From the NCBI GenBank assembly GCA_963846505.1, contig CAWJWD010000007.1:186001-250000 (forward strand): DNA of 64,000 nucleotides, in the 5' to 3' direction. The translations under genes and the position numbers were made by a program. Shown piece after piece: positions 48,723 to 57,261 of the stretch. Source of the stretch: JACVRW01 sp963846505. Its GTDB lineage: Bacteria; Actinomycetota; Thermoleophilia; Solirubrobacterales; Thermoleophilaceae. The notes beneath the pieces are model-generated. The model had not been told where the DNA came from. It saw only the letters and a list, made by a program, of their open reading frames with translations, and did not search any database. Each line of letters begins with the position of its first letter. The stretch's first letter is position 1.

Positions 48723-49468
48723 GCGTCCTCGAGCTGGACAAGCTGACCTGGCCCCAGGTGCGCGACGAGATCGCGTCCGGGCGCGACACCGTGATCGTCG
48801 CGTTCGGGGCGACCGAGCAGCACGGCCTGCACCTGCCGCTGGCCACCGACGCGCTGCTCGGCGACCACTTCGCCCGCCTGCTCGCCGATCGGCTCGACGC
48901 CTTCGTCGCTCCCACCGTGCGCGTGGGCTGCTCGTCGCATCACCTCGGCTTTCCGGGCACGCTGTCGCTCTCCGACGAGACCTTCCACGCGATCGTCGCC
49001 GATCTCGTGCAGTCGCTGGCCGCCAGCGGCTTTCGCCGCGCGGTGCTGATCCCCACCCACGGCGGCAACTTCGCGCCCCTGGCTGTTGCGGTGGAGAAGC
49101 TCGACACGCCGGCCGGCATCCGGGTTGATGCCCTTACTGACCTCGGCGTGTTGCTCAAGGTCGCGCTGCTCGGCGAGACCGAGCACGGCGTGCCCCTCTC
49201 CGAGGGCGGTGTGCATGCGGGCGAGTGGGAGACCTCGCTGATGATCTCGATCGCCCCCGAGCTCGTGCGGATGGACAGCGCCGAGGCCGGCTACACCGGC
49301 GACCTGCAGCAGGGCCTCGAGAGCATGCTCGCCGAGGGCATGAAGGCGATCTCGGACAACGGTGCGTTCGGCGACCCCGCACGGGCCTCCGCCGAGCATG
49401 GCGCCCGCTACTGGGAGACCGCCGTGGACCTCGCTCTCGAACAGCTCGAGGCGGCGTCCCCCGGCTGA
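48719..49468 (+). CDS. Creatininase-family amidohydrolase
   Basis: 249 residues: VIVAFGATEQHGLHLPLATD (metal-binding Glu and His), PTVRVGCSSHHLGFPGTLSL, LIPTHGGNFAPLAVAV and EGGVHAGEWETSLMI (late His/Glu ligands). The family includes creatininase and MftE peptidase; no mycofactocin genes are nearby, so the substrate is open. The ATG overlaps the stop of the flippase-like gene. Confidence 0.87.
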   Translation: MSVLELDKLTWPQVRDEIASGRDTVIVAFGATEQHGLHLPLATDALLGDHFARLLADRLDAFVAPTVRVGCSSHHLGFPGTLSLSDETFHAIVADLVQSLAASGFRRAVLIPTHGGNFAPLAVAVEKLDTPAGIRVDALTDLGVLLKVALLGETEHGVPLSEGGVHAGEWETSLMISIAPELVRMDSAEAGYTGDLQQGLESMLAEGMKAISDNGAFGDPARASAEHGARYWETAVDLALEQLEAASPG

Positions 49469-49744
49469 TGTATCGAGCTGCTGGCGAGCGGCAACCTCAG
49501 GGTCACGTGGTCGGCCGACCCGTCGGCCAGCGCGAGCATCGACTGCCCACCCGACGGCAGCGATCCGCCCAACGACCCTCCGCCCATCCCCGGGATGGCC
49601 GGGCCGTCACTGCTGGGGGCCACCCCTGCAAGCTACGAGCTGCCGGCGAGCGGCGGGCTGCAAGCGATCGGCGGTGGCATCGACGGCGGCGGCGGCGACG
49701 GGTTCTTTCCCTCCGGCTCGCTGCTCGTGACGCGCAACAAGTAG
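49469..49744 (+). pseudogene. C-terminal fragment of an unidentified protein
   Basis: Directly after the creatininase stop and in the same frame runs an open stretch of 91 codons with clear coding character: LLASGNLRVTWSADPSASAS, then a Pro/Asp linker, SYELPASGGLQAIGGGIDGG and FPSGSLLVTRNK before a TAG. It has no usable start except an internal ATG at 49594. A terminator hairpin follows 4 bp after the stop, as for a real gene end. It looks like the tail of a gene whose front is missing. Confidence 0.4.
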
Positions 49745-49747
49745 AGC

Positions 49748-49768
49748 CTGCCGAGGACGGACCTCGGC
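49748..49768 (+). terminator. Hairpin terminator
   Basis: The 8-bp stem TGCCGAGG with CCTCGGCA has a 5-base loop. It lies 3 bp after the stop of the orphan C-terminal frame. There is no T-run. Confidence 0.5.
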
Positions 49769-49830
49769 AACGTCGGGGCGCGCTGCCGCGTCGACTTGCG
49801 CGCTGCGCGCCCCGCGTTCGCGCTCCCGTC

Positions 49831-50535
49831 TCATGCAATGACGTGCTCCGGGTTGGCGCTGTATGCGTAGAGGGCATCCAGGTCAGCCTGGGTCTGGCCA
49901 AAGAAGAGGCAGGTGCTGCCTCTCGCCTCCGCGAACGGTCTAAGTCCGCTCGCGGTCGAGATGATGCTTGATGTGTTCTCAGTTGTCTCGCTGTAGTTGA
50001 CTGACGTGCCGCCATAGATGAAGATCGAACACTGATATCTTCCGACGATTGTTACGTTGAAAGAGCAGGAGCCTGCCATATATACGGTGCCGGCGGCTGA
50101 CCTTCTCACCGAGGGGTTTCTTCTCGTCGGCACGGTGATGCTTCTGAGATGGACCAGCCAGGGGTTGGACGTCGATGCTCCACAAACGAATCTGTCGCCG
50201 TCGACGGTTGCCGTGAAGCTGCCGAGCGACCCTCTGCAACTTCCGCCGGACCCATTGCCGACCACGTAGCTCACCATGCGTCTTTGTGTGTTTGTGACAC
50301 CGATGAAATCGGAGTACGCGGCATAGTTGCATGTCATATAAAAGCTGAACCCGCCTAGGTACAGTGTCCAATTGGAGGACTGAGCCGGGGCGGTGGAGCC
50401 GATCGGCGTTGCGAACGGGGGAGAGTTCGAACTGGTTGTATAGGCCGGTGTCGCGGACGCGGGGGTGGCGATCGCGCTCGCTAAGACGACCGCCAGCACC
50501 CCCGCGAACAGCGCCTGCCTGGAGAGGGATCTCAT
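49831..50535 (-). CDS. Secreted protein, member 4 of the four-paralog family
   Basis: 234 residues. Signal peptide MRSLSRQALFAGVLAVVLAS ends TPASA; AAAGGAG sits 9 bases before the ATG. The mature protein keeps the family outline (SPPFATPIGST, MTCNYA, NPWLVHL, AAGTVYM, several Cys) but is the most divergent, with about seven cysteines instead of four, Tyr/Ser-rich strands and a different C-terminus. GC is clearly lower and the codon choice unlike neighbours (ATA, AGA, ACA). Distance from the other copies (over 22 kb) suggests separate transfer or dispersal. Function is unknown. Confidence 0.7.
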   Translation of the reverse strand: MRSLSRQALFAGVLAVVLASAIATPASATPAYTTSSNSPPFATPIGSTAPAQSSNWTLYLGGFSFYMTCNYAAYSDFIGVTNTQRRMVSYVVGNGSGGSCRGSLGSFTATVDGDRFVCGASTSNPWLVHLRSITVPTRRNPSVRRSAAGTVYMAGSCSFNVTIVGRYQCSIFIYGGTSVNYSETTENTSSIISTASGLRPFAEARGSTCLFFGQTQADLDALYAYSANPEHVIA

Positions 50536-50687
50536 CGCGTCGAGCTCCTTTCGCAGAGAAGTCTGTGCATTCGGGAACTGTCAATCAAAGTTTTCCCGGG
50601 GTAGATACGAGCTAATCCCGCCGAGATCTCGCCCCAGAGGCAGGTGCAGACGCTCGGTGGTGAGACGAGGCTGCGACACTGCAGCGG

Positions 50688-51035
50688 ATGGCCGTGCGGC
50701 GCATCATGCCCTACTACGAGTCGCCGGACCTCGAGGCCACGCGCGTCTTCTACACGCAGGTGCTCGGTCTCGAGGAGGGAACCTTCGGCGGCGGCTACAT
50801 CGGCTTCGGATCGGGCCAGGCACAAGTCGTCTTCGCGCCGCCAGGCGTGGAGCCGATCCTGCCCGACATGGGCGTGGACGTCGGTTCGCATGAAGCCGTC
50901 GACGCGGCACACGCCGAAGCAGTGCGGGCCGGGCACGAGGTGATCTACGGTCCGGTCGACGAGCCATGGGGCGTCCGCCGCTTCTTCGTTCGCGATCCGC
51001 AGGGTGTCGTCATTAGCGTGCTGGCCCACGGGTAA
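50688..51035 (+). CDS. VOC-superfamily (glyoxalase/bleomycin-resistance-type) protein
   Basis: 115 residues forming one vicinal-oxygen-chelate module pair: IMPYYESPDLEATRVFYTQV LGL, FGSGQAQVVFAPPG, HEVIYGPVDEPWGVRRFFVR and DPQGVVISVLAHG. The late Arg-Phe-Phe-Val-x-Asp-Pro pattern is typical of single-unit VOC proteins that dimerise. The substrate cannot be inferred. Confidence 0.85.
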   Translation: MAVRRIMPYYESPDLEATRVFYTQVLGLEEGTFGGGYIGFGSGQAQVVFAPPGVEPILPDMGVDVGSHEAVDAAHAEAVRAGHEVIYGPVDEPWGVRRFFVRDPQGVVISVLAHG

Positions 51036-51125
51036 TCACCAGCCCGCCTACAACGCGACGGCCAGCCGCGGGTCATACTCGGGCCTGAAGGCGACTGACG
51101 TGGAGCCCGCGAACGAGGGGGGACG

Positions 51126-51452
51126 GTGCCGCTCTATCTATCCAGGTTCAGCTACACGCCAGAGACGTGGGCGATGCTGATCGACAAGCCAGAAGACCGC
51201 CGACAGGCCGCTCAGTCCTACATCGAGTCGGTCGGTGGAAGGCTCCACGGATTCTGGTACGCCTTCGGCACGCACGACGGCTACAACCTCTGGGAGGCCC
51301 CCGACAACGTGTCCATGGCCGCGGTTGCGCTGGCGATCAGCGGGGGCGGTGCCCTCAGCTCGTTCGAAACGACGGTCCTGCTCACCGTCGATGAAACGGT
51401 GGCTGCCCTGCGCAAGGCCGAGCAGGTCCAGTACCGGGCACCCGGCGCGTAG
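51126..51452 (+). CDS. GYD-domain protein
   Basis: 108 residues: RFSYTPETWAMLIDKPEDRR, YIESVGGRLHGFWYAFGTHD GYNLWEAPD and AVALAISGGGALSSFETTVL. The GTHDGYN segment is the signature of the GYD family (dimeric alpha-beta barrel-like fold, function unknown). GTG start. Confidence 0.83.
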   Translation: MPLYLSRFSYTPETWAMLIDKPEDRRQAAQSYIESVGGRLHGFWYAFGTHDGYNLWEAPDNVSMAAVALAISGGGALSSFETTVLLTVDETVAALRKAEQVQYRAPGA

Positions 51453-51528
51453 CGGCTCGCGCTCGTCCGAGACGGCCGCGTCGTCAAACGCGCGAAGCTC
51501 CGCGTTCGCTGATCGCCGGCAGCGAGCG

Positions 51529-52371
51529 CTACGAAGCGGCGGGGACGCTCGCAGGCCGCGTGGCGTCGCCGGCTGGCTTGAGGCGATTGGTCAGTCCCAC
51601 GCCGACGACGACGAACGCGACGCCGAGCCACCAGGGTGCGGCGTCGCTGGCCAGCGAGATGACGCCTATGACCGAGATCCATGGCGTCACCTGGGCGACG
51701 AAGTTGCCGATCGGCGGTGGCGGGTCGCTCGACTCGCCGCCCGCGATCGCACCGAGCGCCTTGACCCGGTCGGGGTACCAGAGCGTGAACTGCGCGGCGA
51801 CGATCAGCGGCAGCGTCTGGATGATCCAGCCGGTCCAGAGGTTGTTCGAGTCGTGCAGCACCGCGTCGCCGTAGAGGCCGGACGCCGCCTCGATCACGAA
51901 CGCGATCGCCCAGACCCAGGTGAGCACGTAGTTCGTGCGCAGGAAGGTGGGGTTCGTCCAGAGCTCGCGCGGCGCCTGCTCCTTGGCGTAGGCGAGCGTG
52001 AACGGCTGGCGGATCAGGATCGACCCGACCGCGATCGCGACCAGCGCGAGGTTGGCGACCTCGCCTGACCAGCGCTCCAGCCAGGCGTGCGTGCTGTCGG
52101 AGGCGACCGCGACGAAGATCGCCAGCGCTCCGAAGAACACGACGTCGGAGAACTCGAGCAGCTTCGGCGAACCGCCGCGCAGCCAGCCGACCATCAGGAT
52201 CGCGAGCGCGAGCCCGAACGCGATCGCCGACGACTCCTCGAGTCGCCCCTCGCCCTCGACCAGGCTGTAGACGATCCACGGCGACAGCCCGACCAGCGGA
52301 TTGGCCAGGACCCCGTCGACGACCGCACCAAGCGACGGGCGGCGGCCGGCGGGGCCGGTCAGCTCAGACAT
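51529..52371 (-). CDS. Multi-pass membrane protein of unknown function, 280 residues
   Basis: Eight or so hydrophobic segments are visible, among them LSPWIVYSLVEGEGRLEES, FGLALAILMVGWLRGG, VVFFGALAIFVAVASDS, YVLTWVWAIAFVIEAASGLY and PWWLGVAFVVVGVGLTNRL. An ARELWTNPTFLRTN loop is followed by WTGWIIQTLPLIVAAQFTLW. Similar proteins are annotated as intracellular septation-like or hypothetical. I assign no function. ATG at 52371; longer versions read into non-coding DNA. Confidence 0.7.
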   Translation of the reverse strand: MSELTGPAGRRPSLGAVVDGVLANPLVGLSPWIVYSLVEGEGRLEESSAIAFGLALAILMVGWLRGGSPKLLEFSDVVFFGALAIFVAVASDSTHAWLERWSGEVANLALVAIAVGSILIRQPFTLAYAKEQAPRELWTNPTFLRTNYVLTWVWAIAFVIEAASGLYGDAVLHDSNNLWTGWIIQTLPLIVAAQFTLWYPDRVKALGAIAGGESSDPPPPIGNFVAQVTPWISVIGVISLASDAAPWWLGVAFVVVGVGLTNRLKPAGDATRPASVPAAS

Positions 52372-52475
52372 GCACGATCCTCCGTCGGGACGGGACGACC
52401 ATGCGGACCCATCGGCCAAGTCGCGCGGGACCATTAGCTCCGGCCGGCGGTGGGCGGCTCGAAGAGGGCGGGACG

Positions 52476-53361
52476 CTAGCCGGGGGAGGCGACCGCCGAC
52501 GTGGCGGCCTCGGCCAGGGCTGCCAGGAGGGCGGCGGTGGCGGGCGGGTCGGGCGGCTCGCCGTAGGTCGCGGCGTAGATGTGCCGCTTCGAGCCGAGCA
52601 GCTCGGTCGCCACGACGCCCTCGATGTGATGGGCGCGCAGGGCCAGTCCGGTTTGGGTCGCCACGCCGAGCCCGGCGGCCACCCACGCTTGCATCACGAC
52701 CATGTCGTCGGAGACGTAGCCGATCTGCGGATCGAACCCCGCGTCGGCGCACACGGACAGGAGATGGCTGCGGCATCGCTCGCAGCCGGCGATCCACGTC
52801 GCGTCGCGCAGGGTGTCCAGTCCGCGCTCGCGACGCGTGGACAGCACGTAGACCGCGTCGTCGAGCAGGTGATGCAGGCGGACGCCGGGGGGCTCGGGCT
52901 CGGTCTCGTCGTAGCGGAAGATGATCGCGACCTCGATCTTGCCGGCACGCAGCAGCTCGAGCGCGTCGAGCGGATGGGTGTCGATCAGGCTGATCTCGAG
53001 GCCAGGGTGCCTGTCCGCCAGCGCTGCCAGCGCCGCCGGCACGAGCGATCCGCTCGCCGAGGCGAAGCCGGCGAGGCGCACGCGACCGGCGGTCAGCCCC
53101 ACGTGGGCGGACAGCTCAGCGCCGGCGGCGTCGATGCGCCCGATGATCTCGGCGGCGCGGTCCGCCAGCAACTCCCCGGCGGGGGTGAGCCGGAATCCCG
53201 CGCCCGACCCGCTGCAGCAGCTGCGCACCGGTCTCGGCCTCGAGCCGAGCGAGGTGGTGGGTGACCGACGGCTGGGAGTAGTGCAGCTCCTTCGCTGCCG
53301 CGGTGACCGATCCATGGCGCGCGACGGCGTCGATGACGCGCAGCCGGTTGACGTCGAGCAT
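52476..53361 (-). pseudogene. LysR-family transcriptional regulator (frame disrupted once)
   Basis: About 295 residues. LRVIDAVARHGSVTAAAKEL HYSQPSVTHHLARLEAETGA is the LysR winged helix. An extra base at 53196, at the end of that domain (GRG then FRLTPAGELL), shifts the frame into the effector domain, where VRLAGFASASGSLVPAALAA, LDALELLRAGKIEVAIIF and AWVAAGLGVATQTGLAL are intact. It diverges from the cysteine-dioxygenase-like gene, whose promoter it probably controls. The intact flanks favour sequence error over decay. Confidence 0.85.
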
Positions 53362-53435
53362 GCATCAACTCTATCTATGAGTCAGCACGAAATTTGGCAT
53401 TGGACGTATCGGTCGGGAGGGCGCAAGCTGCAGGC

Positions 53436-53948
53436 ATGATCGCGACCGAGACCCGCCCCGCCACCCAGCTGAGCCCACTCGTCGCCGGCATCCGCACCGC
53501 CGTGGAGAGCCATGCCGACTGGGCCGAGACCGCGCAGCTCGTCGCCGACCAGCTGCGCCACCACCTCCCCACCCCGGACGTGCTGAGCGCCGAGCAGCGC
53601 CTCGGCTCGCCCGACGAATACGTCGGCCACACCCTGCACGTCGAGCCCGACAGCTCGTTCTCGATCGTCGCCCTGGTCTGGCGCCCCGGCCAGCTCACGC
53701 GCATCCACGACCACGTCACGTGGTGCGCGTTCGGCGTCATCCAGGGCGTCGAGCACGAGGAACTGTTCGACGCCGATCTCACCCTGATCGGGCGGAGTGC
53801 CAATCACGTCGGCGACGTCAGCGGCTTCGCTCCGCCCGGCGACATCCATGGCGTCCACAACACCGGGGCGGAGACCGCAATCTCGATTCACGTCTACGGC
53901 ACCGACGTGACGCGCATCGGGTCCAGCGCCCGTCGCTACTACGACTGA
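53436..53948 (+). CDS. Cysteine dioxygenase-family cupin protein
   Basis: 170 residues. The cupin metal ligands are His91 and His93 (LTRIHDHVTWCAFGVIQG) and a third His at 138 or 141 (GDIHGVHN). This is the bacterial thiol-dioxygenase layout: iron-dependent oxidation of cysteine or a related thiol to the sulfinate. It diverges from a LysR regulator 74 bp away, a common sulfur-metabolism arrangement. Confidence 0.82.
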   Translation: MIATETRPATQLSPLVAGIRTAVESHADWAETAQLVADQLRHHLPTPDVLSAEQRLGSPDEYVGHTLHVEPDSSFSIVALVWRPGQLTRIHDHVTWCAFGVIQGVEHEELFDADLTLIGRSANHVGDVSGFAPPGDIHGVHNTGAETAISIHVYGTDVTRIGSSARRYYD

Positions 53949-54005
53949 CCTCGATTCGAGACCGCAAGAGAGAAACCAATCCCGATGAACGAAGGAGCAC
54001 CAGCC

Positions 54006-54638
54006 ATGTCACTCGCACGCGTCCAGAACTTCGCCATCTCCCTCGACGGTTTCGGTACCGGTGAGGGCCGAAGCGCCGAGGCGCATTTCGGTCATGCCGG
54101 CGACAGGCTGCATGAGTGGATGTTCGCCACCCGGTATTGGCGATCCGGCGGTAGCGGCGGTATCGACGATGCCTTCGCGCGCCTGTTCGATCCTGGGATC
54201 GGCGCGGAGATCATGGGTGCCGGGAAGTGGGGCCACCCCGGATGGCACGAGGACCCGCAGTGGAAGGGTGCGTGGGGTCCCAACCCGCCGTTTCACACGC
54301 CGGTGTTCGTCCTCACCCATCACACGCGCCCGCCGATCGAGATGCAGGGCGGCACGACGTTCCACTTCCTCGACGCTTCGCCCGCCGAGGCGCTCGAGGC
54401 AGCCTGCGAGGCCGCGGACGGCAAGGACGTACGCATCGGCGGAGGTCCCACCGTGATCCGCGACTTCCTCGCTGCCGGGCTCATCGACCACCTACACACG
54501 GTGGTGGTCCCGATCCTGCTCGGCCGGGGCGTACGCCTCTGGGACGGGCTGGAGGGCCTCGAGAAGGACTACGACGTCGAGGCCACCTCTTCGCCCAGCG
54601 GAGTCACGCATGTGACCTTCACCCGCGCGGGTGCCTGA
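54006..54638 (+). CDS. RibD/dihydrofolate-reductase-family protein 1
   Basis: 210 residues: VQNFAISLDGFGTGEGRSAE, AEIMGAGKWGHPGWHED, FVLTHHTRPPIEMQGGTTFH, DVRIGGGPTVIRDFLAAGLI and VVPILLGRGVRLW. The NADPH-binding GGG and the C-terminal LLGxGxxLW are family hallmarks, as in the RibD C-terminal domain and DHFR-like oxidoreductases. I prefer ATG 54006 (GAAGGAG upstream) to 53985. It is first of three tandem paralogs. Confidence 0.85.
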   Translation: MSLARVQNFAISLDGFGTGEGRSAEAHFGHAGDRLHEWMFATRYWRSGGSGGIDDAFARLFDPGIGAEIMGAGKWGHPGWHEDPQWKGAWGPNPPFHTPVFVLTHHTRPPIEMQGGTTFHFLDASPAEALEAACEAADGKDVRIGGGPTVIRDFLAAGLIDHLHTVVVPILLGRGVRLWDGLEGLEKDYDVEATSSPSGVTHVTFTRAGA

Positions 54639-54730
54639 ACGGCCTCGGTCGACAGGACGGCGATACTGTGCCGCCGCGGCTGTCGAATCGATCGGCCGCG
54701 GCGGAAGATCGCGAACGAGAAGGGGACGTC

Positions 54731-55327
54731 ATGGGCAAGACGATCATGGGCGCGGTGGTGTCCCTGGACGGGTTCATGGCCGACGACGACGACGGCGTCG
54801 GGCCGATGTTCGACTGGCTCGGCAACGGCGACGTCGCCTGGAGCTTTCCGGGCAGCGACGACGAGGTCCGCACCACCCAGGCCTCGGCCGACCTCATGCT
54901 GGACCTGTACGGCGACATGGCCGCGAACGTCATCGGACGGCGGCTGTTCGACCTGACTGACGGCTGGAACGGCAAGCCGGCCGCAGGCGAGCACGTCTTC
55001 GTCGTCACCCACCGGCCGCCGACCGACTGGGAGCACGCCGGCACCGCGCCGTTCACGTTCGTCGACGGCGTCGAGAAGGCGATCGCGGCCGCCCAGGAGT
55101 TCGCGGGCGACCGGGTCGTCGACGTGGCCGCCGGTCAGATCGGCGGCCAGGCGCTGAAGCTCGGGCTGATCGACCAGGTGGTGGTCAACCAGGTCCCGGT
55201 CGTCTTCGGCTCCGGCCGCCCGTTCTTCGCCACCGGCGGCCTGGCCGAGCCGCTGCGGCTGGAGGACCCGACCACGATCGTGCGAGGTGACCGGGTCACC
55301 CACCTGGTCTACGACGTCAGCCGCTGA
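54731..55327 (+). CDS. RibD/dihydrofolate-reductase-family protein 2
   Basis: 198 residues: MGKTIMGAVVSLDGFMADDD, ANVIGRRLFDLTDGWNG, FVVTHRPPTDW, ENVDVAAGQIGGQALKLGL-like DVAAGQIGGQALKLGLIDQV and VPVVFGSGRPFF. Same fold as its neighbours. A GAGAAGGGG Shine-Dalgarno precedes the ATG. The natural substrate of these stand-alone members is unknown; they are NADPH-dependent reductases by family. Confidence 0.85.
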   Translation: MGKTIMGAVVSLDGFMADDDDGVGPMFDWLGNGDVAWSFPGSDDEVRTTQASADLMLDLYGDMAANVIGRRLFDLTDGWNGKPAAGEHVFVVTHRPPTDWEHAGTAPFTFVDGVEKAIAAAQEFAGDRVVDVAAGQIGGQALKLGLIDQVVVNQVPVVFGSGRPFFATGGLAEPLRLEDPTTIVRGDRVTHLVYDVSR

Positions 55328-55404
55328 GACCCGCGGTGAGACTGCCGTCCCGCAGCCTCGCCCCGTGGCGAGAGGGGCAACGGGGCCGTAAGAGAGGAGA
55401 ACAG

Positions 55405-55982
55405 ATGGGAAAGATCGCCCTGAGCCAGAACGTCTCGCTCGACGGGTCATGCAGGCGCCGGGATCCACGGACGTCCCGTTCAAGTACCGGGGCTGGGCCG
55501 TGGACTTCGACGCTGGTCGCGAGGGTGGCCGATCCGCGCTCGAGTCGGCGCAGAACGCCGAGGCCCTGCTGCTCGGACGGGGCACCTACGAGGCCATGCA
55601 GGCGTTCTGGCCCACAGCGGAAGGCGAGCTCGCCGACAGGCTGAACGAGTTGCCGAAGTACGTCGTCTCCTCGACGCTCACGGAGCCGCCCTGGAACGCG
55701 ACCGTCCTGGGCGATGACTGGCTGGAGGAGGCGGCCAGGCTGCGGAAGGAGCTCGACGGCGACATCTTCGTCTACGGCAGCCGCAGCCTTTCGCGGGCGC
55801 TAATCGAGATGGGGCTGGTGGACGAGCTGCGCCTGCTCGTCTACCCGGTGGTGCTCGGTGCGGGAGATCACCTGTTCGGGGAGACGCAGGACAAGATCCC
55901 GCTGCGCCTGGTCGAATCGCGTCCGCTCGGGGGAGGCGTGGTGGGCATGGTCTATATCCCCGCCACGGCGGACGGACGATGA
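55405..55982 (+). pseudogene. RibD/dihydrofolate-reductase-family protein 3 (frame disrupted once)
   Basis: About 190 residues: MGKIALSQNVSLDG, then, after a missing base at about 55445 (a GGG where GGGG is expected), VMQAPGSTDVPFKYRGWAV, ALLLGRGTYEAMQAFWP, YVVSSTLTEPPWNATVL, FVYGSRSLSRALIEMGLVDE and YPVVLGAGDHLFGE. It is third of the tandem set and starts with a clear GAGGAG. The loss falls in a G-run, so it may be a sequencing error. Its stop overlaps the next ATG. Confidence 0.83.
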
Positions 55983-56818
55983 CGACGGTCGAGGCGAACG
56001 GCGTCACGCTCGGGGTCGAGCACTTCGGCGACGCGGCGGCGCCGCTCGTCCTGCTCGCGGGTGGCACGACCATGCTCTCCTGGCCCGACGCGCTCTGCGA
56101 GGCGCTCGCGCGCGGCGGGCGCCACGTCGTGCGGTACGACCTGCGCGATTCCGGCGCGTCGACCACCGTCGATCCCAAGGCTCCGGCGTACACGCTGCGC
56201 GATCTGGCGGCCGACGCCGCGGCGCTCGCCCACGAACTCGACGACCGGCCGGCGCACCTGGCGGGCATCGGCGTGGGCGGGATGGTCGCCCAGGTCTCCG
56301 CGCTCGACCACCCAGACGCGTTCTCGGCGCTCACCCTCGCCGGAACGCGTCCCGTCGCTCCGGGCCGGGTCGACGACGACCTGCCCGACCACGACGCGGC
56401 GACGATGAAGCGGCTGTTCTCGCGCCCGATGCCCGACTGGTCTGACCGCGCCGCCGTGGCGGAGTTCGCCGCTTCAGGCGCGGAGATCCTCGGCGACGAC
56501 CCCGCGGTCGCGCGCGCGACCGCCGAGCGCACGTGGGACCGCACGCCGGGCACGAAGCCCGCGGTGCAGATGGCCAACCAGCTGGGCACGGTGTTCGCCA
56601 AGCTCGACTGCAAGCCACGCTGGCGCGAGCGCCTGTCCGAACTCGCGATCCCGACGCTGGTGGTGCACGGTCGCCGCGATCCGTTCTTCCCTGTGGGCAA
56701 CGGCGAAGCGCTCGCGCGCGAGATCCCCGGTGCGCGGCTGCTGGTGCTCGAACGGGCCGCGACGGCGATTCCCGATGCGGCCGCCGATGAAGTCGCCGCG
56801 GCGATGCTCGCGCTCTAG
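55979..56818 (+). CDS. Alpha/beta-hydrolase-fold protein lacking the catalytic Ser and His
   Basis: 279 residues of RdmC/haloperoxidase-like alpha/beta hydrolase. The oxyanion region VLLAGGTTMLSW, VVRYDLRDSGAST and the acid VVHGRRDPFFPV are present. But the nucleophile elbow reads GIGVGG (96-101), with Gly at position 98 where Ser is expected, and the region that should hold the GMGH histidine reads ERAATAIPDAA. It cannot be a normal serine hydrolase; a binding or regulatory role is possible. ATGA overlap with the preceding reductase gene. Confidence 0.83.
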   Translation: MTTVEANGVTLGVEHFGDAAAPLVLLAGGTTMLSWPDALCEALARGGRHVVRYDLRDSGASTTVDPKAPAYTLRDLAADAAALAHELDDRPAHLAGIGVGGMVAQVSALDHPDAFSALTLAGTRPVAPGRVDDDLPDHDAATMKRLFSRPMPDWSDRAAVAEFAASGAEILGDDPAVARATAERTWDRTPGTKPAVQMANQLGTVFAKLDCKPRWRERLSELAIPTLVVHGRRDPFFPVGNGEALAREIPGARLLVLERAATAIPDAAADEVAAAMLAL

Positions 56819-56838
56819 CGCGGCCGGAGACCCGCTCT

Positions 56839-57261
56839 CTATCGAGAGTCGTCACGGCCGATGTCCAGCTGAGCATCGGCCCACGCTCGTGTCTTCTCGA
56901 CGGCCCGCCGGGCAGCAGGCCGATCGAGGACGGCGTCGGTCTCGTCGTCGTATCGGAACTGCACGGCCCACGGGGAGAGCGAGATCAACTCCTCCTGGCT
57001 GATTCCTGTTGGGCCTTCGATCCCAACCTGCTTGAGGAGCGTGAGCAGGTAGGCGATGTTGTGCGTGCGGGCATAGGACACGCCGTGCCGGACCAGAACG
57101 GCCTTGATCAGCTTCTCGACGGCTTGCTGAGCGTGGAACCCTAGGGTCTCGTCGACTACCTCGGGAACGTCGATCAGGCGTCGAACGACGTCCTCGTCTC
57201 CCGCTGCCTTGCGGCTTAGCAGGGCCGCGGGGTCGGGCGGCTCAAGCGGCGGCGTCGACAA
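56839..57261 (-). CDS. HEPN-domain protein (MNT-HEPN toxin-antitoxin pair)
   Basis: About 140 residues: VDETLGFHAQQAVEKLIKAV LVRHGVSYARTHNIAYLLTL LKQVG is the HEPN helix bundle with the conserved QAVEK and RTHNI segments. In MNT-HEPN modules the HEPN protein is an RNase or its neutralised partner. The TTG start overlaps the nucleotidyltransferase gene by 20 bp. GC is lower than in neighbouring housekeeping genes. Confidence 0.83.
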   Translation of the reverse strand: MSTPPLEPPDPAALLSRKAAGDEDVVRRLIDVPEVVDETLGFHAQQAVEKLIKAVLVRHGVSYARTHNIAYLLTLLKQVGIEGPTGISQEELISLSPWAVQFRYDDETDAVLDRPAARRAVEKTRAWADAQLDIGRDDSR

